36,465 nucleotides of DNA, taken from positions 1-36,465 of the forward strand of contig JACDDT010000017.1 of NCBI GenBank assembly GCA_013816855.1. The letters run 5' to 3'. The first letter of the stretch is position 1. Each line of letters begins with the position of its first letter. The translations under genes and the position numbers were made by a program. This document shows, one piece after another, positions 27,818 to 36,371 of the stretch. The notes under the pieces were generated by a model. It did no database searches. It saw only the letters and a program-made list of their open reading frames with translations, and was not told the DNA's origin. Origin of the DNA: Gemmatimonadaceae bacterium. Its GTDB lineage: Bacteria > Gemmatimonadota > Gemmatimonadetes > Gemmatimonadales > Gemmatimonadaceae.

Positions 27818-29668
27818 TTAATTCCAAAATTCCCACCGCACACCATAAATAGCGAGCACCCTCGGCATTTGGAATCCAGGGATGATCTCGTACTGATACG
27901 CCAGGATGTTCCGCTGTTGGTAGCTGATTACAGCTCGCAAGATCCGGATCTCGAGGAGGCCGGAGAGAACGCGGGAGCTTCCAGCCCCGATGGCGTCCGC
28001 CGACGTTGGGAAGCTGACCCGCCCGCGGTATTCCATCGCCGCAGAAGCGCGCAGTGAAAAGTTACCGGTGGGAAAACGCGTCTCGAAGTTGTTCGAGTAA
28101 TTGATCTCACTTCGGCTCTCGTAGCGCGGCTGATACATCAGCGGGTTGGACCAATGCGTGATCCACGAATCGGTGCCGATTCCCTTCCAGACTGGTCCGC
28201 GCAGCGTTGTCGTCACACCGGTCGAGCGGCCAACGGCTCCCGAAACGTAAGACGTATCGTAGACCGGCGCCGCTCCGCGCAGGGTCGTGTCGCTGGTGAT
28301 CACTCCGCCCGAGAGCCAAAGCCCGAACAGCTTCACTCCCGCGCTCCCACGAATCGCGGTGCCCGACGGTCCGCCACCCGGCTCGATGGACGCTGTGCGG
28401 TGACTCGCCGACGCCGACAACGCAATAAAGCTGAGAGGTTGAAGGCGCACGCTTGCTTCGGTGAGGGTAACGCGCCGCAGAGCGTCGGACTCCGCGTAGG
28501 CCCCGACGACATTCAGACCGGAGCCAACCTCGAGCCGCGCTGAAGGGCCGAAGTCCCGGCGGTGCGCTGTCATTCGCATGCGCTCTTGAAGGATGAGCCG
28601 GCCGGGACCGAACCGGAGTCCTCCGCCGATCACGAGCTGAGACGAAGAAGTCGTGGTGTCCGCAGTGTCCCGAGGCACCGCGATCCCACCCGTGGTCGTA
28701 GAAGCGGTGGGAGTCCCGGACGTGTGCGAGCTCGACTCTTTGAACTGCTGTGTTGCCGCAATGATCTGGACCCACGGGCCGGCATCGACGTGCCCGTAAC
28801 CGGCGCGGAGATACGCGAGCGTATTCGTCGCATCCAGCGGCGGAATGGCAGGACGATCAGATGGAAAGAGAACGGTTTGCGTGGAGCGATTTACGCGCGT
28901 GCGGTTCACGTATGCGTCCGCGCTCCACGATTTCTTGCCGATACCGATCCGGCCCAGCAGCGACAACCCATCACCCGTTCCCGCGGTTCTGCTGCTGCTC
29001 GTCCCGTATTGTTGTCCCGCGATCTGAAGAACCTGTCCCCTCTCGTAACGCTTTCCGTAGTAGCCGCGATAGAGATTCGTATTTTCGTTTCCGGTAACGA
29101 TATCGGTGCGCGTGTATGGAGTCGTCCGCTCGACCCGCCACGTGCGCAGGTAAACGCGAAGCTCGCTCGCAGACCGCTCGAGCGTGACGTGCTCCAACGT
29201 CCAGATCTGAATGGAGCCAAGATCAAGGACTCCGCCCTCCCGTCCGTTGAGCGCGTCCATTTCCACGTCGTCGATAAAGACGCGGACCTTGCCCACATCA
29301 CCATTGTACGCAGCTACCTGCGGCGTAGAGATCCATCCCGACCGGAACGTCGTGAGCTCCGGGACGTGATCGAGGAGATCGAGAAGAGTCAGCGAGCCGC
29401 TGGCGAACATCTCCTCCCTGTTCCACTCCATCCGCGCGCTTTGGTCCGACGTCTTCGGTTCGACGAATCGTCCAATTGCCGGCTTTATCGTATCTGGTTT
29501 TATCTTGACCGTGTCCGAAGCCGAATCGGTTTTTGGCTTCGTCGGCAGCGGAACTTCACTGGCGGGAACGGTGGTCGCCTGCGCGTGAGCGGAGGGCGCG
29601 TAACAAATCGCCCCGGCGACGACGCCGAGGCGAATGAGAGCGAGGAGCGCCCTACAGCGGCCGTTCAG
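27818..29668 (-). CDS. outer-membrane Plug-domain / TonB-receptor-like beta-barrel protein (CTG start)
   Basis: Read from CTG 29668 it has 616 residues: signal peptide MNGRCRALLALIRLGVVAGA followed by ICYAPSAHA with cleavage expected after HA; a Lys/Pro/Thr-rich linker (30-75); a Plug-like domain (about 80-180, with LTLLDLLDHVPE and VRVFIDDVEMD); and a long beta-rich barrel ending VRWEFWN. The CTG overlaps the aminopeptidase stop as CTGA and has GGGAG six bases before it; no ATG, GTG or TTG lies in frame until codon 80, which would remove the signal peptide. No TonB box is obvious. The ligand is unknown. Confidence 0.75.
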   Translation of the reverse strand: MNGRCRALLALIRLGVVAGAICYAPSAHAQATTVPASEVPLPTKPKTDSASDTVKIKPDTIKPAIGRFVEPKTSDQSARMEWNREEMFASGSLTLLDLLDHVPELTTFRSGWISTPQVAAYNGDVGKVRVFIDDVEMDALNGREGGVLDLGSIQIWTLEHVTLERSASELRVYLRTWRVERTTPYTRTDIVTGNENTNLYRGYYGKRYERGQVLQIAGQQYGTSSSRTAGTGDGLSLLGRIGIGKKSWSADAYVNRTRVNRSTQTVLFPSDRPAIPPLDATNTLAYLRAGYGHVDAGPWVQIIAATQQFKESSSHTSGTPTASTTTGGIAVPRDTADTTTSSSQLVIGGGLRFGPGRLILQERMRMTAHRRDFGPSARLEVGSGLNVVGAYAESDALRRVTLTEASVRLQPLSFIALSASASHRTASIEPGGGPSGTAIRGSAGVKLFGLWLSGGVITSDTTLRGAAPVYDTSYVSGAVGRSTGVTTTLRGPVWKGIGTDSWITHWSNPLMYQPRYESRSEINYSNNFETRFPTGNFSLRASAAMEYRGRVSFPTSADAIGAGSSRVLSGLLEIRILRAVISYQQRNILAYQYEIIPGFQMPRVLAIYGVRWEFWN

Positions 29669-31137
29669 CGCGCTCTCCCTCGAACGAACTCGAGAAAAGT
29701 TCCGACGGGAACGCCTGTGGGGCCCTTCGGTATAGTCACCAAATCACTTTCGGAATACGCTGTCCCGGCGATGTCGAGGTGAATCCAGGGAAATCCGTCC
29801 ACGAATTCTTTGAGAAAGAGTGCGGCCGTAACAGCACCTGCGGGACGGCCGCCGGAATTCTTTACGTCGGCGACGTCGGACTTGATGAGATCCTTGTATT
29901 CATCCCACAGCGGCAACGGCCATCCCGGCTCTCCGGCTTTGCGTCCGGCGGCGAGGATTTCGGTGACGAGTGCTTCGTCGGTTCCAAATACGCCGGTGGC
30001 TGTGTGACCGAGCGCGATGACGACCGCGCCGGTGAGCGTCGCCGCGTCCACCACCACCGACGGCTCGAACTTTCGCGCGTAGGAGAGCAGATCGGCAAGC
30101 ACAAGGCGCCCTTCGGCGTCCGTGTTGATGATCTCGATGTACTTCCCGAAGTGGCTCTTAACAACGTCGCCGGGATTGATTGCCGTGCCGCTCGGCATGT
30201 TCGTCGTCGCGCCGATCATTCCGATCACGTTCACCTTGAGCTTCATCGAAGCGATCGCTTCCATAGCTCCGAGGACTCCCGCCGCACCGCACATATCGAA
30301 TTTCATCATCTCCATCCCCTGCGCGGGCTTGATGGAGATGCCGCCGCTGTCGAAGCAGAGGCCCTTACCAATGAGGACGATCGGCTTCGCTGATTTTCCG
30401 CCGCCGTCGTAATGAAGAGTGATGAGCTTCGGGTCCTGCGGAGTTCCCTGCGCGACGGCGAGGAACGATCCCATCCCTTCCGCTTCGAGATCGGATCTTC
30501 CCATCACGTTCACTTCGAGCTTGTGCTTTTCGCCAAGCTCTCTCGCTACCTCTGCGAGATAATCGGGCGTGCAAAGATTTCCGGGCATCATGGCGAGGCG
30601 CCGTGCAAGACTCTGCCCCGAGCCGACCGCTTGTCCGTTGCTCAACCCGCGGCGAGTGTCGTCAGTGTTGCTGGTGAGAATCGTCGCGCGCTCGAGCGGC
30701 TTGCGGGCTTCGCTCTCAGGCGTCGCTGACTTCAGCTCATTGTACTCCCACGCGCCGGCGATGAGGCCCGCGGTTACGGCTTCGGTCTCGTCTGCGTTGA
30801 TCTGGCCCGCGTAGAACACGAGCTCTCCCACGCCGAGCTTCTGCCCTTGCCGAGCGGCCAAGGAAGCGGCTCGCTTAAGCGAAGCGAGCTTGTCGGTAAC
30901 CGCGCCCATACCGACGAGCAGGAGCCGCCGCGGTCCCTTCGCGATCCCGGTGAGATGAAGCGTTTCGTCTCGGCCGCCACGGAAATCCTTCATCTCGAAT
31001 GTGCGCGCGAGTGCGCCGGACGACGCCGTGTCGATCGCCGCGATTCCCGCGAGCGACGGATTCTCCATTAACGCGATGGCGAGGAGCGGAGTGCCGGTCT
31101 CCGCCGGGTTTGAGGCGCTTAGCTGAACGGTCAGCAT
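29665..31137 (-). CDS. pepA: leucyl aminopeptidase (M17 family)
   Basis: A di-metal cytosolic aminopeptidase, 490 residues. The N-terminal domain is less conserved. The catalytic domain shows K258 and D263 (GKGLCFDSGG), K270 and D281, and the M17 signature NTDAEGRL (338-345) with a metal Asp and Glu. It follows icd by two bases. Roles as a DNA-binding regulator (E. coli PepA at carAB and cer) are known for the family but nothing here tests that. Confidence 0.95.
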   Translation of the reverse strand: MLTVQLSASNPAETGTPLLAIALMENPSLAGIAAIDTASSGALARTFEMKDFRGGRDETLHLTGIAKGPRRLLLVGMGAVTDKLASLKRAASLAARQGQKLGVGELVFYAGQINADETEAVTAGLIAGAWEYNELKSATPESEARKPLERATILTSNTDDTRRGLSNGQAVGSGQSLARRLAMMPGNLCTPDYLAEVARELGEKHKLEVNVMGRSDLEAEGMGSFLAVAQGTPQDPKLITLHYDGGGKSAKPIVLIGKGLCFDSGGISIKPAQGMEMMKFDMCGAAGVLGAMEAIASMKLKVNVIGMIGATTNMPSGTAINPGDVVKSHFGKYIEIINTDAEGRLVLADLLSYARKFEPSVVVDAATLTGAVVIALGHTATGVFGTDEALVTEILAAGRKAGEPGWPLPLWDEYKDLIKSDVADVKNSGGRPAGAVTAALFLKEFVDGFPWIHLDIAGTAYSESDLVTIPKGPTGVPVGTFLEFVRGRAR

Positions 31138-31139
31138 GT

Positions 31140-32387
31140 TTAGCTCTTCATCCCCGCGATAATCGCATCGCCGAACGCCGAGGTGGATACTTCAGTCGAG
31201 CCGGGCATCTGACGGGCGAGGTCGTACGTGACTTTCTTCGCCTTGATCGCGGTCTCCATTCCCTTCACGATGAGCGTGGCGGCTTCGTTCCATCCCATGT
31301 ACTCGAACATCATCACGCCGGAGAGAATCACGCTGCCGGGGTTGATCTTGTCGAGATTGGCGTACTTCGGAGCGGTACCATGCGTTGCTTCGAACACAGC
31401 GACGCCATCGCCGACGTTACCCCCGGGTGCGATGCCGAGCCCGCCTACCTGCGCCGCGGCCGCGTCAGAGAGGTAATCTCCGTTGAGATTCGGCGTAGCG
31501 ATAACTGAGTACTCCGATGGCCGAAGCAGCATCTGCTGGAACATCGAGTCGGCAATTCTGTCGCGAATGACAATCGCATCCGCGCGCGCAGTGCTTCCGC
31601 CTTTCGTTAGATCCGCTTCGCTCACCGTGTCATGCGCATATTTGTCCCGCGCGACTTCGTAGCCCCAGTCGCGGAACGCGCCTTCGGTGAATTTCATGAT
31701 GTTGCCTTTGTGCACGAGAGTCACTGACTCCCTGCACTTCGCGATAGCGTATTTGATCGCCATTTCCACCAGCCGCTTCGAGCCGAACTCAGACATCGGC
31801 TTGATGCCGAGCGCTGAGCCTTCGCGGATATCGCTGCCGAATTCGTTTTTCAGGTAGGCGCGGAGCTTTTCCGCCTCGGGCGACTTTGCCTTCCATTCGA
31901 TGCCGGCGTAAACGTCTTCCGTATTCTCCCGGAAGATGACCACGTCGACTTTCTGCGGCTCCTTCACCGGCGCGCCGACACCCTCGAAGTAGCGCACAGG
32001 GCGGATGCAGGCGTAAAGGTCGAGCACTTGGCGGAGCGTGACGTTGAGAGAGCGGATACCGCCGCCGACGGGCGTGGTGAGCGGGCCCTTGATCGATACT
32101 CTGAATTCGGCCATTGCATCGACCGTCTCTTGCGGAAGCCAATCGTTGAACTGCTTAAATGATTTCTCGCCGGCGAAGACTTCCATCCACGCGACTTTGC
32201 GCGTGCCCTGGTAAGCGAACTCTACGGCAGCGTCGAAGACGCGCACCGATGCGCGCCAAATATCGGGACCCGTTCCGTCGCCTTCGACAAACGGAATGAT
32301 CGGTTTGTCGGGAACGCCGATCTTCCCGTGCTCAAAGGTGATTTTTTCCCCCGCTGGGGGAATCTTCGCAAGCTTGTACGTCGCCAT
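31140..32387 (-). CDS. icd: isocitrate dehydrogenase (NADP type)
   Basis: Oxidative decarboxylation of isocitrate to 2-oxoglutarate, TCA cycle. It has 415 residues, colinear with E. coli Icd. S113 in [10 protein letters not shown] aligns with the serine phosphorylated by AceK; Y160 and K227 match the catalytic Tyr and Lys. K341-Y342 in [15 protein letters not shown] matches the NADP-specific pair (Lys-Tyr) rather than the Asp-Ile type of NAD enzymes. AGGA lies six bases before the ATG. It is coupled to pepA. Confidence 0.95.
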   Translation of the reverse strand: MATYKLAKIPPAGEKITFEHGKIGVPDKPIIPFVEGDGTGPDIWRASVRVFDAAVEFAYQGTRKVAWMEVFAGEKSFKQFNDWLPQETVDAMAEFRVSIKGPLTTPVGGGIRSLNVTLRQVLDLYACIRPVRYFEGVGAPVKEPQKVDVVIFRENTEDVYAGIEWKAKSPEAEKLRAYLKNEFGSDIREGSALGIKPMSEFGSKRLVEMAIKYAIAKCRESVTLVHKGNIMKFTEGAFRDWGYEVARDKYAHDTVSEADLTKGGSTARADAIVIRDRIADSMFQQMLLRPSEYSVIATPNLNGDYLSDAAAAQVGGLGIAPGGNVGDGVAVFEATHGTAPKYANLDKINPGSVILSGVMMFEYMGWNEAATLIVKGMETAIKAKKVTYDLARQMPGSTEVSTSAFGDAIIAGMKS

Positions 32388-32451
32388 TCAGTTTCCTGTT
32401 TGCATTGCCGGAACGACAAATTTAGTCCTCGCCGGGCGGAGAACCTAGCGA

Positions 32452-34755
32452 TCAGAGCCGGAACAGGTACGATAGCTTCACAAAAAGCTGGCTGTCGGTC
32501 CGGAGCGTCGTTTCACGCGCAACGGCAGGGGCGTCAAAATCCCGGGTTCCGCCTCCATAGCCCGCATAGAAGAATGACGCTGGCCCGAGCTCGTACACGA
32601 CGAGAGCGCTGTACGAATTCCGATTCGTCTGCTGGGAGAACGGGTTGGCCGTAAAACTGTTGTACTGGTTTGAACGCTCTGCGATTACTCGAATTCCGAG
32701 CCCGCGGGAGAACTGATAGGTGGAATTCACCCTGATGATTTTGGCGTCGTCGAGGTGGGGCTTCCGCCAAGCGTTGGCGTGTATCGATCGCTGTGCCCGC
32801 GCTTCGATGCTTGCCTGCGGCAGTGGTCGCAAGGTGAGGCGAATGTTGCCGAAATACCCCGTGCCCGCGCGCGGGTTAGTCGGATCGACGATCTCGCGGC
32901 CGCCGAAGTAAATCGACCCGCCAACGCCGAGGTATTGCCAGGCATCGCTGTGGAAATCGAGAAACGTGCCTAGAGCACGGACTGGAACACCGGCAATGGT
33001 CGTGAGTTGGACGTGCTCGTTCACGGTGAGGCTTGTCTGCCGCTGAAACTGGAAGCTCAGCCCGGGGTCGGCTGTGTAGTCGAGAAGCCCCGCTGCGAAG
33101 GCATTCGTCCGCTTCAGTGCGACATACTGTGAGAATTTCTGGAGAACGCGGGTGTTCGGATACTGACTCATCTCGAATCGGCCAGCGTATTGTTCGATTC
33201 CAACTCGCGCAAACCGTCCGATTTGGTCGCGAAAGAGCGAATCGGCTGCAGCCAGGGTTATTGCGTAGTTCATCGCCCGGCCGCTACGCGCGAGCCGTGC
33301 GCGGTAGTACTTGCCGTGTCGCATCGCTCCATCGAGCACAGCTGAAGATTTCGGGAGGCGCGGCGCCTTTTCCTCGCTCAGCGCGCCCTCGCCGCTGAGA
33401 GTAAATGACCCCCGCCGCAGCGAAAAATCGCCGGAGCCCACAACGTTGTGGGCGCCTTTCATTTCACGACTCCAGAAGCCCGCGCCAACGTACGAGTCTG
33501 ACAGCACATCGTGCCGCGCGCGCACGACAAAGACTTCACCGGGCAAATCGGCAAGAGGGATCGACCCGCTCGATTCGTATCCGCTGTAGTAGAAGTAGGA
33601 AGGAGAATGGTCCCGCGCGAAAAGCGAGCCGACGGTCCAGCCACCCTGTTTGGCGGTCAGGCGAACGCCGGCAGACGGATCGACAATCGAACGGGAATAA
33701 AAAAGGTCGCCGACATTCGTCCGCTGTTCTTCCTCCCCCCTCGCATTCTCAAAAACATCCTTGCCTTCGAGGAAGAACGGTCGGCGCTCCTGCTGGAAGA
33801 GAGTGAAGCGCTGGTTGACGCGGATCTGCTCGTCGTCGCTCTCCACCTGCGAAAAATCCGGATTGAAAGTGGCGTTGAGAACGAGCGACGTGGTCAGGGG
33901 AAAGCGGATGTCGCCGCCGAGTGTCGTGACCGGCCGCGCGTGAGTGAATCCAGTCGGCGCGGCGAAGGGAAAAAAGCGCCCCTTGGCGGACGCGGAATCC
34001 TTCCTGAAGTTTCGCGTTCCCGCTGCGGCGGCAAAAACATAAGGGAGAATGTCGACTGTTCTCCGACGCGAAATGTCGGTGATGCCGGTTAGAATTCCCT
34101 CCTGGCAGACGTCGCACGGATTCCCTCTCCTCCGCGGTACCCAGGAATCCTTTTCACCATTCCGGCCGTAAACCCGCACTGCATTGAACCCGATTTTAAG
34201 AGGCGAGGTGTTCGGAAAACGAAGCGATGCCCAGGGGATCATTGCCTCCACCGCCCAGCCCTCGTCGTCGACTGATCCGGCGGAATACCATACGAAATCG
34301 GGCGACGGATCGCCCCGCTGGCCCTCTACCTTGATGCCGTCGCCCTGAATTCCGAGTGGTGTGATCTTGAATTCAAATGCGCGCCGCTTATCGAGAAATG
34401 TGTCGAGTAAGAGCGTTACGCGGTCATCGGTCTCGCCGCCGCGTTCGCGAGGGAATACCGTCGCTCTGACGAGCCCCGGGTTGTGTTCGTAGGCGCGGAA
34501 CGCGAAGTAAAAAAAATGCGCGTCGTAGGCGACATAAGCGATACTGCGCTCCGCGGGAGGGGCCTGATCGAGCGGCTCACCCTGAACGAAATCGCCGAGC
34601 TGGGCGGCTTCCCGCCAAACGGCGTCGTCCAATTTTCCGTCGAGCGTCGGTGTATGCGTCGCGCGGGGAATCGCGATTGTCCGGGACGCGGAGTCTTTGA
34701 TCGGAATCGAGTCTTGAGCATGCGCGAAAAGCGCAATTGCGAGCACTGCAAGCAT
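32452..34755 (-). CDS. DUF5916 outer-membrane protein with CBM9-like domain
   Basis: 767 residues. A short signal peptide (MLAVLAIALFAHAQD) with almost no positive charge is followed by a DOMON/CBM9-like sugar-binding-fold domain (about 28-220: PTLDGKLDDAVWREA, EGWAVEAMIPWASLRF). Then comes the DUF5916 barrel, with the hallmark NPDFSQVESDDEQIRVNQRF and FFLEGKDVF, ending in LSYLFRL, a typical outer-membrane C terminus. A CDVC pair occurs near residue 213. The function is not known; such proteins are frequent in Gemmatimonadota and Bacteroidota. A TGA lies seven codons before the ATG, so the start is constrained. Confidence 0.88.
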   Translation of the reverse strand: MLAVLAIALFAHAQDSIPIKDSASRTIAIPRATHTPTLDGKLDDAVWREAAQLGDFVQGEPLDQAPPAERSIAYVAYDAHFFYFAFRAYEHNPGLVRATVFPRERGGETDDRVTLLLDTFLDKRRAFEFKITPLGIQGDGIKVEGQRGDPSPDFVWYSAGSVDDEGWAVEAMIPWASLRFPNTSPLKIGFNAVRVYGRNGEKDSWVPRRRGNPCDVCQEGILTGITDISRRRTVDILPYVFAAAAGTRNFRKDSASAKGRFFPFAAPTGFTHARPVTTLGGDIRFPLTTSLVLNATFNPDFSQVESDDEQIRVNQRFTLFQQERRPFFLEGKDVFENARGEEEQRTNVGDLFYSRSIVDPSAGVRLTAKQGGWTVGSLFARDHSPSYFYYSGYESSGSIPLADLPGEVFVVRARHDVLSDSYVGAGFWSREMKGAHNVVGSGDFSLRRGSFTLSGEGALSEEKAPRLPKSSAVLDGAMRHGKYYRARLARSGRAMNYAITLAAADSLFRDQIGRFARVGIEQYAGRFEMSQYPNTRVLQKFSQYVALKRTNAFAAGLLDYTADPGLSFQFQRQTSLTVNEHVQLTTIAGVPVRALGTFLDFHSDAWQYLGVGGSIYFGGREIVDPTNPRAGTGYFGNIRLTLRPLPQASIEARAQRSIHANAWRKPHLDDAKIIRVNSTYQFSRGLGIRVIAERSNQYNSFTANPFSQQTNRNSYSALVVYELGPASFFYAGYGGGTRDFDAPAVARETTLRTDSQLFVKLSYLFRL

Positions 34756-34886
34756 TGATAGGAATGCCTTGAATTGTCAGAGCGATGAACGCGACCGCCA
34801 TAATCCAATTTATACGGACGAGCTGGACTAAGTGTTGAACGCGGGGCGCACGATCAACGACCCGCTTAATGTAGATTTCACCGACT

Positions 34887-35654
34887 ATGTCCCAAGGCCT
34901 TCCCCAGAGTGGTCCGCCGATGAACGCGGACGTCATCGTACGGCACATCGTCGCCGGGTTCTTCCTCGTCGACGCGGACTGGATGGTCCGCTTAGGCAAC
35001 CCGCGAGCGTCAACGCTTTTGCGCCGTCCCCTTAGCGACATCGAGGGCAAGGCGCTGTGGGACGCCATTCCCGGCCTTCGGAACACGAGTGCCGCCGACA
35101 AGCTCATGTCATCCGGGTCGGGGACGATTGAGCGGCGCACCGAATTCTTCTCGCCCACGCTCTACAACTGGTTCGAGATCTGGTGCGTGCCCGACGGCCC
35201 CGATGTCCGGTATGTCTTTTTCACTGACGTCACGGACCGCGCGCGGGCCATGCAAAGCGATGCGGTGCGGGAATCACTCCGCCATATCCTCATGGACGCG
35301 CCCGTTGCTATCACAGTGACGAAGGGAGCGGATCACCGCCTTGAGATGATCAACACCGCGGCGCGCGCGCTTCTCGGAGACCGCAACCTGGAGGGCCTCA
35401 CATTGAGAGCAGCGCTGCCCGAGGTGGACTCCAAGATCTTCGAGCTCATCGACGGAGTCTTCGAAACGGGTGAGCCAGTGACTATGCGCGACCTGGTCGT
35501 CACCTACGATCGCAACGGTGACGGCCACATGTATACGGGCACCTTCGACGTGACGTATCTGCCACTGCGAAGCACGAGCGGCGAGATTGAGGGGACGATC
35601 CAGACGGCGGTGGAAACGACCCGCTATACGGCGGCCCCTGCTGCGACGACATGA
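34887..35654 (+). CDS. tandem PAS-domain protein without output domain
   Basis: 255 residues, plus strand, alone. PAS1 spans about 13-118 (starts VIVRHIVAGFFLVDADW, ends VFFTDVTDRARAM), a helical linker spans about 119-138, and PAS2 spans about 130-245 (ITVTKGADHRLEMINTAARA, then VTYLPLRSTSGEIEGTI). There is no kinase, GGDEF, HTH or other effector. DRNGDGH (208-214) in PAS2 resembles a calcium loop but is in the normal PAS strand turn. The start could also be ATG 34920; neither has a Shine-Dalgarno sequence. It is followed by a strong terminator. The partner is unknown. Confidence 0.85.
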   Translation: MSQGLPQSGPPMNADVIVRHIVAGFFLVDADWMVRLGNPRASTLLRRPLSDIEGKALWDAIPGLRNTSAADKLMSSGSGTIERRTEFFSPTLYNWFEIWCVPDGPDVRYVFFTDVTDRARAMQSDAVRESLRHILMDAPVAITVTKGADHRLEMINTAARALLGDRNLEGLTLRAALPEVDSKIFELIDGVFETGEPVTMRDLVVTYDRNGDGHMYTGTFDVTYLPLRSTSGEIEGTIQTAVETTRYTAAPAATT

Positions 35655-35700
35655 GCGAATCCGGATAACCTTCCCGGCGCACTCCCGGTTAACTGAGAAC

Positions 35701-35730
35701 AAAGCCGCCTTTTAAGAGGTGGCTTTTTCA
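35701..35730 (+). terminator. intrinsic terminator after the PAS gene
   Basis: A 10-bp stem with one G-U pair (35701-35710 with 35717-35726), six-base loop, a U run overlapping the 3' arm and continuing two more bases. It lies 47 bases after the PAS stop. On the other strand it sits 37 bases after tRNA-Leu, where the U run is weaker, so it may also help end that transcript. Confidence 0.75.
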
Positions 35731-35766
35731 TCTCTCCAAGCCATTCGGTCGTTGCGCTACATGCAG

Positions 35767-35850
35767 TACCCGGGACGAGAATCGAACTCGTAAGGACCGA
35801 AGCCCGCGGGATTTTGAGTCCCGTGCGTCTACCAATTCCGCCACCCGGGC
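35767..35850 (-). tRNA. tRNA-Leu (anticodon CAA)
   Basis: 84 bases. The acceptor stem GCCCGGG pairs with CCCGGGT (last pair G-U), discriminator A. The D arm has GGTAGACGC, and the anticodon stem CGGGA/TCCCG holds the loop CTCAAAA, so the anticodon is CAA, reading UUG. There is a long class II variable arm, and the T arm has the loop TTCGATT. The 3' CCA is not encoded. It begins 14 bases after the Spy-like gene on the same strand. Confidence 0.96.
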
Positions 35851-35864
35851 AGACGCGCTGAAAA

Positions 35865-36371
35865 TTAGCGGGGAGGCTCCATTCTCGCTCGGCCACGCAG
35901 GCCGCGCATCGCGCCGCCGCGGAGCTGATCGGCGCGCCGGCGGATTTCCGTTTGGAGCGCCATGTATTTCGCCCGCTGCACCGGCGTAAGAAACGCGGAC
36001 AGATCTTTCTGCTCCGACTCGAGCAAGCCGATGCGCTGCTTCTGGAGGCGAAGAAGGTTGTCGATCAGCGACGCGACCTGTGTCTGATCCGGAGTCGTCG
36101 CAGTGAGCTGCTGCCGAAGCTGTTGCCTCGTCTGCCGCTCCTGTGTGGCCAGCGCGACCAACTGCGGAGCGAAGCGCGCATTCACCGCCTGAAGCTTCGA
36201 CATCTGCGCGTCGTCGAGCTGAAGACGCTGCCGCGTGATGGTGGCCATGCGCTCACGCAGCTGCTGTTCGAGCACGGGACGGTTCTGCTGTTGCGCACCG
36301 CCCTGCGCACCGGCGCTCCCACCCAGCGTCAGCGATGCTGTGAGCACGATTGCAAACGAGATGCGCTTCAT
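35865..36371 (-). CDS. Spy/CpxP-like periplasmic protein
   Basis: 168 residues. A Sec signal peptide (about 1-22, ending SAGA) is followed by an almost wholly helical, Gln/Arg-rich mature part with two long amphipathic stretches and an LTxxQ-type motif, LTPVQRAKY (near 128), that marks the Spy/CpxP/heavy-metal-sensor family. Relatives bind unfolded proteins or metals in the periplasm. The C terminus is Arg/Gly-rich. GGAGGTG before the ATG is the best ribosome site in the window. It overlaps the upstream gene as ATGA. Confidence 0.75.
   Translation of the reverse strand: MKRISFAIVLTASLTLGGSAGAQGGAQQQNRPVLEQQLRERMATITRQRLQLDDAQMSKLQAVNARFAPQLVALATQERQTRQQLRQQLTATTPDQTQVASLIDNLLRLQKQRIGLLESEQKDLSAFLTPVQRAKYMALQTEIRRRADQLRGGAMRGLRGRARMEPPR

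Noticed and set aside
28107-28775. Alternative minus-strand frame in the Plug gene
   Set aside because: Arg/Ser/Gly-rich composition with no domain; a shifted-frame shadow of the barrel region.
34774-34804. Plus-strand promoter TTGTCA ... CATAAT before the PAS gene
   Set aside because: Both boxes are close to consensus, but the spacer is 19 bases and the match could be chance; not listed as a feature. No minus-strand promoter for the DUF5916 gene was convincing either.
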